From Prochilodus magdalenae (Eukaryota > Chordata > Actinopteri > Characiformes > Prochilodontidae): a DNA stretch of 64,000 nucleotides. Made by a program: the position numbers and the translations under genes. Below, in pieces: positions 44,058 to 56,814 of this stretch. Location of the stretch: NCBI GenBank assembly GCA_024036415.1, contig JAMWET010000060.1:248001-312000 (forward strand). The letters are read 5' to 3'. How positions within the stretch are numbered: the stretch's first letter is position 1; every line of letters begins with the position of its first letter. The notes beneath the pieces are model-generated. The model was not told the DNA's origin. It searched no databases and worked only from the letters and a program-made list of their open reading frames with translations.

Positions 44058-47012
44058 TTATTGGGTTGTTTCATGCATCACCTTTTGGAAAAGAAGATCG
44101 TTTGCAAGGTAGCGCCATGATCTGGCACAGGCAAGAGTTCCAGCGAGGCACATTATGATGCAGATGGCCAGCAGCACCATGCTGACCAACATCAGATGAT
44201 ACCTCGCAAGCGCTTTCTCTTCCTAGGACAGTGGGAAACAGATCTTGAGGATAAAAAGACACTAGGTTTGCCAAATCATCACTGTACAACTGCAGTGACT
44301 ATAATTAAATACAGAATTATTATTTTTTTAAATATAGGAAATGTATAGGCTCTTGGGGCAATCCAAAGTGGATATTAGTTAATTTATCTACAGGACAATC
44401 TTCTGAGTTACTGTGTTGTGTAGTGCCTAGACCTGTCACCAGTAGGGCATCTTTCAGAACAACTTTCCATTTACTGGACATTTTGCATCTCAAAACAATA
44501 ATATTTTAATTTTATTAACAAAATAAATAGTGCAACCTTGCCCCCCTCATTAAAGGCTTAAAACTACAATTTTAGCATTGCGGTTCCACAGCCGAAGACA
44601 GCAGACTGAAAATAATGTCAACTCTGGAACAAGATAACATGACAAGATAATTGAGTCATCATGGAGACCATTTAATAAAGCATGTCTATAAAAGCGTGTT
44701 ATGACAGAAAAGGTACTTGGTTTTCCATTTCACAGTTATATGGTGACAAAAGTATACTGCGCTTTGAGACTGCGTCTGACATCTGATAGTCTCCTGTTAC
44801 TGTCTGATGCCGGTAAGCTTTGTAGATCTTCAACCTAGTGATCCATCACAAGACAACTCGTACCTAGAAACTCTACTCCAGTCTTTGTTAGTCAGAAAGA
44901 TTCGGTGAAACCATAAGTACAAATGTTCAAACATGACAATATACAGTCATTTATGAGAACATTGATTTCATTTCGTTGATGTTCATTTATAAACGTTTGC
45001 ATAGATGGGGTGTCTTAGAACCACAGCAGGTAGTGCGGTTACTGTGGTAGGATTTCTCTGAACAGCAGTGAGCAAGTTTACCACCGATAAGATACACTTC
45101 ACCGCAACCAAGATGAATAAAAGTACAGCTACACCTTACATCAGTGGCTGTAGAGCGTCATTATGGGCGCTGCTCTGCATCGACGATGTACAAAACTGTG
45201 TACTTTGTGCATGTTTGAGAGAACACAGCATACCTCCATATTTATACCTGTTTAGAAGGTGGGGCCCACCTGAGAATGCTACAGTGACCCTATTAAACAT
45301 GCTTTCCAAAATCAGAAATATTACTTGCCAATGTGTTTTACCTGTGTGAGCAGAACAGTCAGTTTGGGGTCAGGTGTGAACGCCAAGCTGAGGCATGGTG
45401 CATTTTGGGAGCTCTGCTTGTATGAATCTGTAGTGAGTGCCCTCACAGGAGACACATCCTTCTCCAGGTTGTAATTTGCTGGACAAACTGGTGGTTTCCT
45501 GGGGAAAAAAATCTCAACTCAGCACATGGGTAGAAAATATATCAAAACAGTTCTACATTACTGTCCTCGTGTAGGAGTACTGTCTTACGGAGTCTGTGGG
45601 AGTAGGTGAGCAGCAGCAGAGATCCTCAAACAGAATAAAGAAGGCTTGGGCTGTGTTTCAGTATTAGTGGGTAGTTTCACATCAGGGGCAGATTTAGATT
45701 CAGAATTTGAGAACTGGGTTTGCTGATGCAAGAACAGTGATATGTTTAACAGCTCCTTTCCAGAAGCACCTACAAGGGAAGAGGAAGTTCAACTAATTAA
45801 AACAATCTTAGGACAGTTGCTACAACACACACACTGGTGGATGGTGCTTTGTTTTTAAAGCCTCTTTAAACATACACACCTTTTAGACCCAACTGGCTCC
45901 CCAGTAATGTGGCACTAATGCTGTTGTGATTTGGTTCATCTCCGATACGTGTAAGAGGTACTAGCAGGGAAACCTCAACAACTCCTTTAGTTTTTTGGGA
46001 TCTGTTTGTGAGGGATCCATCTTCATGATCTAGTAGTAGAGGTGAGTTTTCCTCCTGTTCTACACTCAAAGTGTCTGTACTGTTCAACTGTCTGCAGAAC
46101 TTCAGGCTCGCAAGTGATCCCAGCATTTGGTTCCAGTCCTAAAACAGGCACACAAAATTGACATGTTACATCCACACCAGTGCAAATATAAAACAGGAGA
46201 GAACATCTGGTAGGAACTGAACTGATGCCTCATTTTCCGACTATGGTCAACAGTCTAATATATACTGTGCCCCCAAAAAGTATTTGGACATGTTAGCCAT
46301 TTGTTGGTAAAAGTCTGTGTGGAGAAAGACTCCCTGGAGAAGAATTCTAACCACACTGAACTAAGGCTACTTGTAAAACAGCCGTCCTGGAAGCCTACTA
46401 CCCTGTGTTTCCCTTCTAACAGACCATTATTGAGTTAAAGCCTAGGGTTAAGAACCACTGCTATAATACATAAAGCTGGAAATGTTAGTCAGGGATTGTT
46501 TTACTTAGAACGATGTTGCTCAGTTCAGTTTACAAAAGCATTTTGGATGTACGTCTACAAAAACTGCTCCACATTTTGTTTCCTAACACAATTAACTTCC
46601 TTCATATCTTCACAATCCAATAAAAAACATCTATCTTCATTTTTGCCTATTTTTACTTTTATGCATCATTTGACCACAGCAGCTGCTGTTTACACTGAAA
46701 ATCTCATGATGAATGGACCAATAGAAAAGTGCTCGGAAAGACGTCTGGTTCCATTGACTTACATTAAAATTAAATAAGGGTTTTGTTCTCTCCTGTAAAG
46801 TTGTCATTTTGGAGACACTTTCCTGGTCCACTGTTAATACACAGTATAATTACCATGCTGATGTCCGGGTTCTTGACGTCATGGTTTCGAGAATATATTC
46901 CAGTACTAATGAAAGCTCCAGCAAGGACCAGTAGGCAGAGGAAAAACACAACCACAGGCGGGTGCTGAATGATGTTTGCTCTCAGATTGGTGATAGGCTT
47001 CCACCGAGTCAT
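44058..47012 (-). CDS. tmem219: TMEM219-like membrane protein (IGFBP-3 receptor family)
   Basis: Two-pass membrane protein, 306 aa, from five exons (plus coordinates): 46854-47012, 45880-46138, 45589-45769, 45342-45498, 44058-44222. The frame is unbroken. The N-terminus (MTRWKPITNLRANIIQHPP) leads into TM1 (about 20-41). A long extracellular or luminal segment follows, with sequons (N72-S-T, NRS), paired cysteines and the family-like ISATLLGSQLGLKG. Then come PKLTVLLTQEEKALARYHL and TM2 (about 261-284). The LGSQ.GLKG and LLT.EE.AL segments fit TMEM219 better than its relative TMEM248, although the length and PKLTV are TMEM248-like. Human TMEM219 binds IGFBP-3 and mediates its anti-proliferative signal. 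Whether the fish protein does so is not known. It lies head to head with thoc5. Confidence 0.8.
46627..46822 (+). repeat. Dispersed ~200-bp repeat, copy C (tmem219-like intron 1)
   Basis: Third copy of the family at 15253-15459 and 26114-26282: ATCTTCATTTTTGCC, TTTTACTTTTATGCATCATT, GACCACAGCAGCTGCTG, GGACCAATAGAAA, GTCTGGTTCCATTGACTTAC, TAAAATTAAAT and CCTGTAAAGTTGTCATTTTG. It ends about 30 bp from the splice donor of tmem219-like exon 1. Confidence 0.75.
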
Positions 47013-47249
47013 AGTGTTTTAGTAAAACACTCAACAACAAGAAGGCGACCGCCTGCTGAAACAATCCACAACGTAAATGCATTTACACAATATGTACGGC
47101 GTTAATGCTACATTATTAATCTCGGTATGTGTAAAATCTTGACAACAGCTCATTTAAAGCTAGACATTGTGTTGCTTTTCAGATGAACTTTGTGAGGACA
47201 AGACAGCTGTGCGAAATAATCATCTTACACGGTATTCAGCTCAGTATCG

Positions 47250-47790
47250 GAGCGTCACCACCTCACCGCTTCATTAAGCTCATACCAGCAGCAGGCAACG
47301 GAACTCAACACGGTCGACACTAAAAAGCTAACAATTTTTTGAGTCAGGGCTGCAATAAATGTCAAATGACCATTGTATGATCAGAGTAACTCTTAAGAGT
47401 TTAACAGTTTTGTTGAAGTAGTCACTCTACTTCCTCAGGTGGGCGTGACCGAAGAGTTTAGCGTATATTTCAAATTAAAAGTCTTTCAAACCCGGAGTCG
47501 GCCTGTGCTTCCAGCGTGAATGGATATATGGACTAAACCTTTATATTATATGAGCTAATTGCATGAGATGTGTTTGTTTTTAAAATTAAAACTATTGATT
47601 AGCTAGTGCGTATGTAGCTGTACTGTTTCTTACACTTTAATTTGATGCGGACTTTTATTTTAAACTGTTTCCGGGTCAGGAATTACCGCAGTATCTGAAT
47701 TCACCAACAGGTCCAGTGTACTCGACATTTAAGTGATAATTTGAAGAGGTTATTACATCTCATACCTGACGAAAGTGTGTGGAAGGTGAG
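47250..47790. promoter_or_regulatory. Shared upstream region of tmem219-like and thoc5
   Basis: The two genes diverge from this 1.7-kb gap (47013-48746). TTTCCGGGTCAGG and CACTTCC-type ETS-like motifs are present. A donor-like GTGGAAG|GTGAGG at 47785/47786 could end a non-coding thoc5 exon that splices to the acceptor CTTCCAG at 48744. No TATA box was recognised. Borders are approximate. Confidence 0.4.
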
Positions 47791-48746
47791 GAATATTTGT
47801 TTTATTTTAGTGAGATTTCTTTCTGGACGACCAAACTACTGCTTCTGTCGAACGAGAGAGAGAGGAATTGGTGCAGTGTATTAGCAGTAGCCGGCTAGCT
47901 GAACATTAGCCGCCTTACCTCTAATCAGCATCTGGTAATGTTTTAGTGAACATTGGTAATGTTTTAGTGAATGTTCTCCGTAAGTCTTTCAGTAATGACG
48001 CCGTCGGTATTAAATAAACAAATTAACGTTGATCACGTCGCGCCAGGGGCAAATAACAGCTTAACCTAAAGCCCCTTTCTAACCAAACGTGAAATGGTAC
48101 GTGCATTATTGGGTTTTATACGATTTGGATTATTTTAAGATCGGAATTTTATGTTGAAATGTCTTATGGAGTTATAATTATTAACTGTCCAAATTGGCTC
48201 GACTAAAAAGACAACAACAAAACAAAAACCGGAGCGGAGCTGTATGAATTTATGAATCCTAAAATAGCCTAAACACCCTAAAACTAAATTACCATCATAT
48301 CACAACAGCACACACAATACAGGCACGGTAAGTGTGCTTTGCGTGCTCATTTGTAGAAGGTTTCCATGACAGATTTTGATGACGTATTTATTGTTATTAT
48401 TTTACTGCGTCAATAACTGTACAGACATAAACTATCTTTTCTAATTCCTATCTGTGATGCTAATCCAGATTTATTCACAGTGTCTGCATTCTGTAAATGC
48501 TTCTGTATGGGCACATACAGATATTTTTATTGACAGATATTCAGCTGAAAAGGAAAATTTCACATGCCACACTTCCCTTATCGGTGCAGGGCTCCATTTG
48601 AATATTGATGTTTTTGATGTTGTGTGGAAACTGTTACAGGTTTACTAACAGTCAAATACATAAACAGAAGAAAGCACTGGTAACGTTTTATGGATGTTTT
48701 ATTCACTCGTTATTTCAGCTGTTATTTTGTGTTTTTGCTTCCAGCC

Positions 48747-51700
48747 ATGTCCTCTGAAACACTGAAAAAGCGTAAAGCAAAAGTAATTCGGAGTGATGGT
48801 GGGACTCCCGAGACTAAACGGGGTCGGGGAGAAGGAGAACAGGTCAGTGGGGTCTTTGTCCAGTCTTTAATTCCAATTTGAGAGAGAATGCCCTGTTCCT
48901 AAATCAGAGATTTTCCATGACCGTTAGTGTATATGTAGCACCTGTATCCACAGATCGTGTGCTCTTTGAATGCTCTGCTTGCTTTATCCTACAGAAGCTA
49001 CTTTTTAAGAATTCTGTTGAGAGTGAGAAGGAAGTGTTTGAGATCATATGATGCCAGACTCATGTAAAATGTATTGGTAGGCAAGGTTTCCAGTTGGGCT
49101 CCCCCTTGTCAACCAGAGGAAGCTGTTGTCTGTCAGGAATCAGGTTCAGCAAAAGTCTCTCTGCTTTAATCTCTAGTTTCTAACCCATGTCACGTACCTC
49201 TAAATCCACACCTCTTTTTTTCTATGCACGTTGGGGTGATGGCAGGGATTAATATGCTAGGTTTCCTATCCACATCATGATAGAGTAGGTGTATGTAAGA
49301 TGAAAGTTGTATGATTTGTGTTTTACCAAATGGTTCAGTGGGGGTAAGTGAATAGATGCTGCTTCTATGTATATCTGAGGATGTTTCTTCACTAGGATGT
49401 GCGGATGTATAACGAGGAAGTGGAATTGGAAGGCAGAGACCCTGAACAGGATTACAACCTATATAAAAGCACCTGTGAAGCTCTGGCTAAACTGATGGCT
49501 GAAATCCAAGAGCTTAAAGCTAATGGAGCTAAAGAAGGGGTGAGATTTTCTTTCTTTAATCAAACCCGTTTACACAATATAATTTAATTTATATGATGAC
49601 CTGTTTCATCTGTTTTATATACAGAGTGCAGAAGTGGAGGAGAGACGCAGGCAAGGTTGTGTTCATTTCATTACCCTGAAAAAGCTAAATCGCCTGGCGC
49701 ACATGAGACTTAAGAAAGGACGGGATCAGACGCATGAGGTACACATAAGACACACCCTTTTTTCTTCTTCTTCTCCCCCCGTTTTACCTTGAATAAAAAC
49801 AAGTAATCTACATCAATGTCATCAACAGAGAATATAGATAATTTAAAATGACTTTTTGACAATATGTTAAATTGAACATATAGTCCTTTTTTAAGTGCAG
49901 AAGTGTGCTTTCTGTGGAGGACCCCCAAACCTTTGCATACAACTGTATTTAATTAGTTCTCCCTGCCATTCTGTTTCTGCAGGCAAAGCAGAGAGTTGAT
50001 GTTTTGCACCTACAACTTCAGAATCTTCTTTACGAAGTTATGCACCTTCAGAAAGAAATTGGCAAATGCCTTGAGTTCAAGTAAGTAAAGCACTCTGTCC
50101 TACAACCATGCTGATATATTGTTAGTCACTTCTTTATGTGGCATAGGTGATGAGTTCCTCTCAAAACCTCATGCTTATTTTTAGCATGGTACTGTGCGTA
50201 CAGTGCTCTCTGTAAATAAAATGAAGTTTCAGGCTGTTAATGTTGTGCATGTTGTAAAGCAAAGTTTGTGTTTTTTCCAGGTCCCAGCATGAGGAGATTG
50301 ATCTGGTCAGTGTGGATGAGTTTTTTAAGGACGCTCCAGCTGAAATCTCACGCCCTCATCTCACTAAAGAAGACCCTCACCAGCTCACACTCGCCCGTCT
50401 TGACTGGGAATTGGAACAGAGAAAAAGGTAAGACACACACACACACATGTGGACAAAATTGGTTTCCATTCCATTAAAAAAAAGAAAAACCCATATTAGT
50501 CATTGGAATAACTTGAAACTGACAAAAAAAAAAAAAAGTGCAACAGAGATTTTACTTCTTAAGAACGTTAAACATGTTCAGTGTGGATAAGAAGATTATG
50601 AGCTTCATCTCAATAACATTATTACGGTTGCAAACAAAATAAATGGTGTTGTCCAAGTTCCCTTAAATGATGAGTGATGAGTTCATGGCATCCACTTAAT
50701 TTCGAGTGTCATCTTCTTCAAGTTGCAGATTTAGGCTTATGATGGGGAAAAACAGATGGAAGAATACTTTTATACCCATGGCTGTAGGATTATTAAATTT
50801 GTTTTTTTGTTGTTGTTGTTGCTGATGTTGTGTTTTATGTTGTCTTGTATGTTTTGTATACCTGGCTACAAAATTAATTTCCTCTATGAAGGCAACACAA
50901 GAAACTGAATTGACAGGATAATGACCCAAAACTCACAGCTAAAAACGTCCACTAATGGCCAAGAGCAAAGCATTGGATTATTCTTAAGTGGCCTTCTGTG
51001 AGCCCTGATCTAAATTCTTTTGAACATATGTAGAAGGAGTTGCAGTCTGCAAAAAGGCAGTCTGGAGAAGGCATCCTTGAAATCTGAGGCAGTTGGAAAA
51101 GTTTACTCATAAGGAGTGGACCAAAATACCTGTGGATGGGTGCGGAAGTCTCAGTGAGAGATAAAGAAATCGCTTGATTGCAGTGATTTACTTAAAAGCT
51201 TGTGAAACAAAATATTTTAAGGGTTAAGGGTGCCATTTGTTTTTGTACAGGCCAGTTTCATTATTTTATTTTTATAAAATGAATTTGCTGAACAATTTCA
51301 AAGCAAGGTCTGGTTTTCTTTAGTTGATTTTTGAATTAGTTTTGTTTTTACTTTTTTAGTGGTAAGTTATTTTAGTGACCATTGTGGGTTTTTTCTTTTT
51401 TTTTTAACAGAAGGGTTCCAACAATCACTTTTCCCCCTCTGCCACTGCATGTTAGTACATGTGTATGTATACTATTATGCACATAGTAAGGTCAGGGGAA
51501 ATGGCATAGATGTAACCTCATGATATTTTCGGATGTTTCATGATGTGTAATAAACCGTTTGGTTAGTCATTTGTCACATGATGCTCGGAAAAGTAACGTT
51601 GTAATTTCACACTAACAGTTAATGTGGTTATGGTATTGGCCGCCACTGTATTTCTGCTGTTTGCATTGAAGATGATTTTATATCTAGTGACTGTTTTGTA

Positions 51701-54700
51701 ATCTAGATTGGCTGAGCAGTATAAGAGCTCTCTGTGCACTAAGGAGACAATCCTGAAAGGAATTGAGCTGAAGAAAGAGTATCTCGGCAGCCTTCAGCCA
51801 GGCCTACAGGCAGTCATGCAGGTAATGAACAGACACAAGATATGCTGTACTGGGGCAGTTAGTTTGTGTTCATATGTGTGTTCTTTAGAGCAGACCAGTA
51901 CTGTACTAAACCTCATGAGTGAATACTGCCACGTTTTGATTAATGCTGTCTGTCTTAAATTCTCATTATTTGTAAAGTTTTGCAATTTCTCTCTTTCTCT
52001 TCTTTTTCCTTCTCAGGCTTCTCTGCCCGTGCAGAAGTACTTGTCCATGCCAATTGCACATGTGCAAAAACAGGCTGAAGTTGCTTGTCACCTTCCTCCC
52101 CCACTCTATGTACTGTTTGTGCAGGCCAATGCTTATGGACAAGCTTGTGGTAATACACACAAATATTCAAAGAATGGTGTGAAAATGGGAATGTGTAGAT
52201 TTGAATTAGCCAGTATAGAGTAATTCTAAGCCCTGATGGTCATGTTTGTATTTCAGACAAGAATCTGACGGTCTCTATCAGTGGAGATGTGGATGAAGCT
52301 AAGGCCCTCTCTAGACCACCTGAGGATTCACAAGGTAAACACTTGCACCTGTGTGACCGTGTGTATGCTTGCGTGTGCATGTGTGTGCGTGCGTGCATGT
52401 GTGTTTCCTAGTTTATGTCTGATTAACTTAGCTTGTGTGTGTGGTCCCTTTTAGATGATGAGAGTGATTCAGATGCAGAGGAGGAACAGCAAAACACAGT
52501 AAGTGGCTTTCATCTTTCCTCCTTTTGACCTTCTGTACCTTATGCCAAGTGCTATGCACCAGTCTCGTTTCACATTAGGAAAATAAAACCCATCTCTGGT
52601 TGTCTTTAGAAACGTAGGCGAGCTACAGTTGGGGTTCAGTTGGATGATAAGCGTAAAGAAATGCTGAAACGGCATCCTCTCTCTCTGTGCGTCGACCTCA
52701 AGTGCAAAGGTATGAATGGGTGTCTGAACATAAAGGGCTGATTTCAAGCATACATGTAATTTTGTTTAATTTGTTTTGCACGTCTGCTTGTTTTTGTGTG
52801 TGTATGACCGTAATCTCCTGGTCTCTGTCACAGATGGCAGCGTGTTGCATTTGTTTTTTTATTATTTGATGAACCTCAACATTTTGACTGTGAAGGCTAA
52901 AGTGTCTACCTCTGTGGACCTCTCTGGGGCCGTCAGCGCTGGGTGAGTTACACAGTCATGCAGTGTTCTCCCAGCTATAACATAAAACTGAAGACCCTCT
53001 GCCAAATGCAAGAAAACATTTTTCGTTTAGTGTTTGGGTTTTTTAAAATTATGTGCAATACCGGTCCTGCTCTTTAGGGAACTGCTGAACTCGGAGTCAC
53101 TGCTGAACTGCCTGTATGCCTCTGATCATGGTCAAGAAACCCCCAACCCTGGAAACCGCTACCAGTTTGACAAAGTGGGGTAAGGGTCTTTTAATCAGAC
53201 TACAGCTACACACACACAAATTAATTGATGATAATGAGCTAATAAAATCCGGACATATGTAGGGAAGACACGTAGCTAATGAATGTCTGACTTTGTTTGT
53301 TTTGTAGCATTGCAACTTTTGCAGATTATGTGTCTGAACTTGGACATCCATACATTTGGGTGCAGAGTCTCGGAGGGCTGCAGTTTTCCAGTGACAGCCC
53401 ACAGGTATGAGTGTTTTGCTATGCAAGTATTGCCGCATGTCGTCATTTTATATTGAAGCTGCACTATATAAGACTTTCTGGTGAATATTGAAAGTAGCAG
53501 TATTTCTAACTCTAAGCTGCTACAGGTGGGGACCAAATCTGAAAAAATGTAAGTTGGAGGCACCCAAACAGAGTCCTACCGCTCTAAAAAAAAAAGGTTG
53601 ATTGGTGTCCCCATGCTAATCATCAGGCTTGGATACTCCCTAACTTTTTATTTATGTTACACCATATCAGAAAACTGTTCAGAAGGCTGTCTGAATTGTA
53701 GACATTATCGTCAAAATCCTCTGATGCTATTGGTCAAATTGCACAACGAGTGTGTGGCAGTGGTAATTAATAATGTTGGTCAAGTGTCATGATACATAAT
53801 TTCTGAAATTTTGTTGCAGACTGAAGGGGCACGCAGTTCTGTCAGTGCCAGTCATATGGAGGCCACCATGAAGTTGTTGAGAGGACGTCTACAGTCTCGC
53901 TTGGCTTTACATAAACAGTTTAGCTCACTGGGTAGGTTCACTAAACACGCTCAGCGTGCATTCAGCCATTAATTATTTTATTTGTATGGTTTTGCACACA
54001 GACTGCAGAAACGTATGTGTTTTTATTCATGGTTGTGTGTTTTGTTGTAGAGCACAGCATAGTTCCGGTCTCTAGTGAGTGCCAGCATCTCTTCCCAGCA
54101 AAAGTGGTTTCTCGCCTGGCCCGCTGGACTATGATGAGCTATCAGGAGTTCACGGTACATATCTGTTTGATGCAGCTTTTGTTTTTTTATTTACACTACA
54201 TTGTTACACTGTATCGTAGAATTTAAAGTGGATTGGATAAAGGACACTGGAAGTTACTTGCCATATGATATTGAGTGGGCTCTTGCAGATACGGTCTGGC
54301 CTGTGCTGTGCTGGAATTGTGTTTATTCTACTTGTGAAGAACAGATCTGCAAAATAGCGGGAACTCCTATCAAATTTGTTAAATTAGGGAATTAAACTGT
54401 ACCAAAACTGTTCAGATCTCAGAAAAAAAGTACTCAGACCTAAAATGTTGTGCAGTGTTTCTTTGGAAATAAAACCTTAGCCAAAAGGTCAAACTTGAAC
54501 TAAGAAATCACAGTTTAATTTCGCTCTTTTTTTAAGTTTGTTAGTGCTTCTACTTAACATTAGTACATTTATATAGTATAAAAATATTTTTGATTCATTT
54601 TAATGAATCCCAGTACAATGTAAGGAAAAGGAGGATATTTGTAAGCGTTTTAAAAAGTACAGGGATTTCATTACTCTTAAGGTTTTGCCAATTGAAGGGT

Positions 54701-55632
54701 AAGTTCTGTGTTTCTGTTCAGGAGCTCAGCTTTGTCCAGCACGTGGTGAAGGCAGGCCTGGTGAAGGAGACTGACCTGTTCTTCATGGCAATAGTGGAGA
54801 GAGGAACAGGTGAGTTGGAGATTGGTGGAGACTTTTCGTTGGGCTGCAGAATGAAAAATGTTATTGCAAAATTGAGTAGGATCAGAGCATAAGATTTCCA
54901 TTACATGCTCTAATAGTTGGTGTATTACTGATGCACGAAAGCACCATAGCAATTTCTGTCCCTGTGTAACTCTTTCAGCTCGTCTGCAGTCTGCAGTGGT
55001 GTTAAACCCTCGCTATCCAGAGATCACCCCCCTCTTCTCTCTTTCACTGCTCTGGAAAGGCGAGCGAAGTGGTCGCACAGATGATAACTTGCGGGTAAGA
55101 ACAGGATTATGCAGTTTTTCTACTGGGGACTAACAAGTATCATATCTACACCCCATTTTTCCTCAGTGTTTTAACTGTGTGACTAAAGAATTGCTTAACT
55201 CAAAAGGACTTAAATCACACGTGTGGTCTTTCTGATTGGTTCTTGTTCACGCAGGCAATGGAGAGTGAGGTGAATGTGTTCAGGTCCGAACTTCAGGGGC
55301 CTCGTCCCGGCCTGCAGCTGCTGACCAATCAGATCCAGCGTTTGTGTGTGTGTCTGGATGTATATTTAGAGACTGAAAGCCAAGTCTCTGATGGCTCAGA
55401 AGGTCCAAGAGAATTCCCGAGGGAGAAGATGTGCTTACGTACTGCAAGGTAGAAACATATTAACTGAAATGGACTGTTTTACTCTGATTCTCTTTTGCCT
55501 TTTACTTGTTCTACAATATGTACACCTGCACAGATACAAACTGACAGACTGTCTCTCTTGACTTTCAGGGGCCCGAATCGTCTGAAGCCTTTTAAATACA
55601 ATCATCCTCAGGGCTTTTTCAGTCACCGCTGA
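48747..55632 (+). CDS. thoc5: THO complex subunit 5
   Basis: Subunit of the nuclear THO/TREX complex, which couples transcription and processing to mRNA export. Nineteen coding exons: 48747-48842, 49396-49539, 49625-49738, 49983-50080, 50281-50427, 51707-51821, 52017-52149, 52257-52334, 52455-52498, 52610-52709, 52834-52942, 53078-53179, 53308-53404, 53820-53931, 54051-54154, 54722-54809, 54979-55094, 55255-55448, 55569-55632. They join in frame to 684 aa (human 683). Landmarks: a basic N-terminal signal (LKKRKAK), coiled-coil segments (residues about 40-250), [20 protein letters not shown], an acidic/basic switch [19 protein letters not shown] (about 309-327), and a conserved C-terminus ending in [13 protein letters not shown]. 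The start codon follows a splice acceptor by two bases. The large intron 50428-51706 carries a dead Tc1 copy. Confidence 0.97.
49917..49948. mobile_element. Terminus of a second MITE copy in thoc5 intron
   Basis: CCCCCAAACCTTTGCATACAACTGTA matches the right end of the inverted-repeat element at 37967-38516 (GTGCCCAAACCTTTGCATCCAACTGTA). The matching opposite end is not visible nearby, so this copy is truncated or decayed. Confidence 0.6.
50447..51432 (+). mobile_element. Inactive Tc1-like transposon in thoc5 intron
   Basis: Inverted ends of about 75 bp. The left reads GTGGACAAAATTGG, AAAACCCATATTAGTCATTG and AATAACTTGAAACTGAC. The right reads GTTATTTTAGTGACCATTGT, GGGTTTTTTC and GGGTTCCAACAATCACTTTT, its approximate complement. 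Plus-strand DNA between reads [36 protein letters not shown] and KELQ around stop codons. This is the NDPKH...W..QSPDLNPIEHLW region of Tc1 transposases, with its last two catalytic acidic residues. At about 1 kb it is internally deleted, carries stops and cannot encode transposase. Confidence 0.85.
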
Positions 55633-55759
55633 ACATGTACACCTTTTCTTATTACCCCTTGCATCTTTTTGACCCTCCCGTCTTTTTCCCCCTCTTTTCC
55701 TTTGAATAGTTTTTAAGTGCTTGATTACACACTATAGCGTTTCATTGTATAGGATAGGA

Positions 55760-55765
55760 AATAAA
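55760..55765 (+). terminator. thoc5 polyadenylation signal
   Basis: AATAAA 128 bases after the thoc5 stop codon. Confidence 0.75.
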
Positions 55766-56238
55766 ACACTGTTTTTGGTAAACAATGTGTCTTCATTGTG
55801 AACATTTGTGTTTTTGTCTCTTTCATCCCTAACAAACCTGAGTAATAACCTGAATTCTTTAACACCTATGCCAAAACAAAAAAACCTATTTCAACAGTTA
55901 GTTCTTTATTAAAACAGTACTTTTTATATTGCTGATGTCTGAACAAAAATTCCTTGTATATCCATTATTGTAATTTTTCAGTTACAATTACAGTAAGGCA
56001 TGTTTAGAGTATTTTGGAGATAAAAGGCTTGTTCTGACAGCAGTGATGTTCAGTTTACTGTATATAAACATGGGCACTGATTGGTCGCTGTTGGACAAAG
56101 AACACTTCTGATAGCTATCTCGGAATGTAACGTCAGCGTTATTACAGCAAAGCAAAGTCAGAGCGTATGTAAAGCTGTTGCTGTTCTAAAAGACCTTGTG
56201 ATAAAACCTGCACAGGATTGTATGAGTAAGCTTGGGAA

Positions 56239-56278
56239 AGTACATTACCTCACCTTAGTGATTCTCATATACTCTGGG
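56239..56278 (+). repeat. Exact 40-bp direct repeat, copy 1
   Basis: Every base is identical to 62151-62190 inside a chid1 intron, same orientation, 5.9 kb away. Flanks show only weak further similarity (AGTAAG, GGGA). Probably a relic of an interspersed element. Confidence 0.85.
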
Positions 56279-56570
56279 TTCAGTAATAAATCTAAAAAAG
56301 TGACCAGTCCGGATTTTAGAAATTGCCTAAAACGTCCAGGATTTAACTTTGTTCTTGTATTTATATTTTTCTCGCAGTCTGCCTCACCTGTGTCACCTTC
56401 CCTGCTCATCAAAGCAGTGTGGCCTGGTGCTGGCTTGGCTGGTCACCCAACATGGTTGACCAGCATCCATAACCGAATATGTGTTGTTCAGCAGCATAAC
56501 CAAAATACACATATTTGTTTATATATATCCAATATTATAAACGCTCTTAAAATACAATAACGCGCACACA

Positions 56571-56669
56571 CACATACATATATATACATATATATATATA
56601 GATAGATATATAGAGATATATATATATATATATGTATATATAGATATATATATATGTATGTATATATAT

Positions 56670-56742
<73 letters not shown>
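56571..56742 (+). repeat. Compound microsatellite: CA, TA then GATA
   Basis: A short CA run and an imperfect TA/TATG region are followed by about 18 uninterrupted GATA/TAGA units, ending roughly 60 bp upstream of the chid1 CLEAR-type palindrome. Confidence 0.95.
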
Positions 56743-56800
56743 ATGAATCTGCATTCACTCCTTCCCATCTACACATACAGGAAGCGCTCCTACTAGCAGC

Positions 56801-56814
56801 CAGTCACGTGACTG
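56801..56814. promoter_or_regulatory. CLEAR/M-box type palindrome upstream of chid1
   Basis: CAGTCACGTGACTG is a perfect 14-bp palindrome whose core GTCACGTGAC (56803-56812) equals the consensus CLEAR element bound by TFEB/TFE3/MITF at lysosomal genes. It lies about 660 bp before the chid1 ATG and just upstream of a likely 5' leader region (56860-57450, several exon-like borders). Binding is inferred from the motif only. Confidence 0.6.

Larger units (their letters stand above)
55766..56800. other. Spacer between thoc5 and chid1
   Basis: No gene seen. It holds a 40-bp segment repeated exactly in a chid1 intron (56239-56278), a palindromic GCTGGTCACCC...GGTTGACCAGC stretch at 56438-56470, and a long compound microsatellite at 56571-56742. 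Confidence 0.55.

Noticed and set aside
56488..56776. Open frames rich in SIYLSIYL repeats
   Set aside because: Translations of the GATA/TA microsatellite; not genes.
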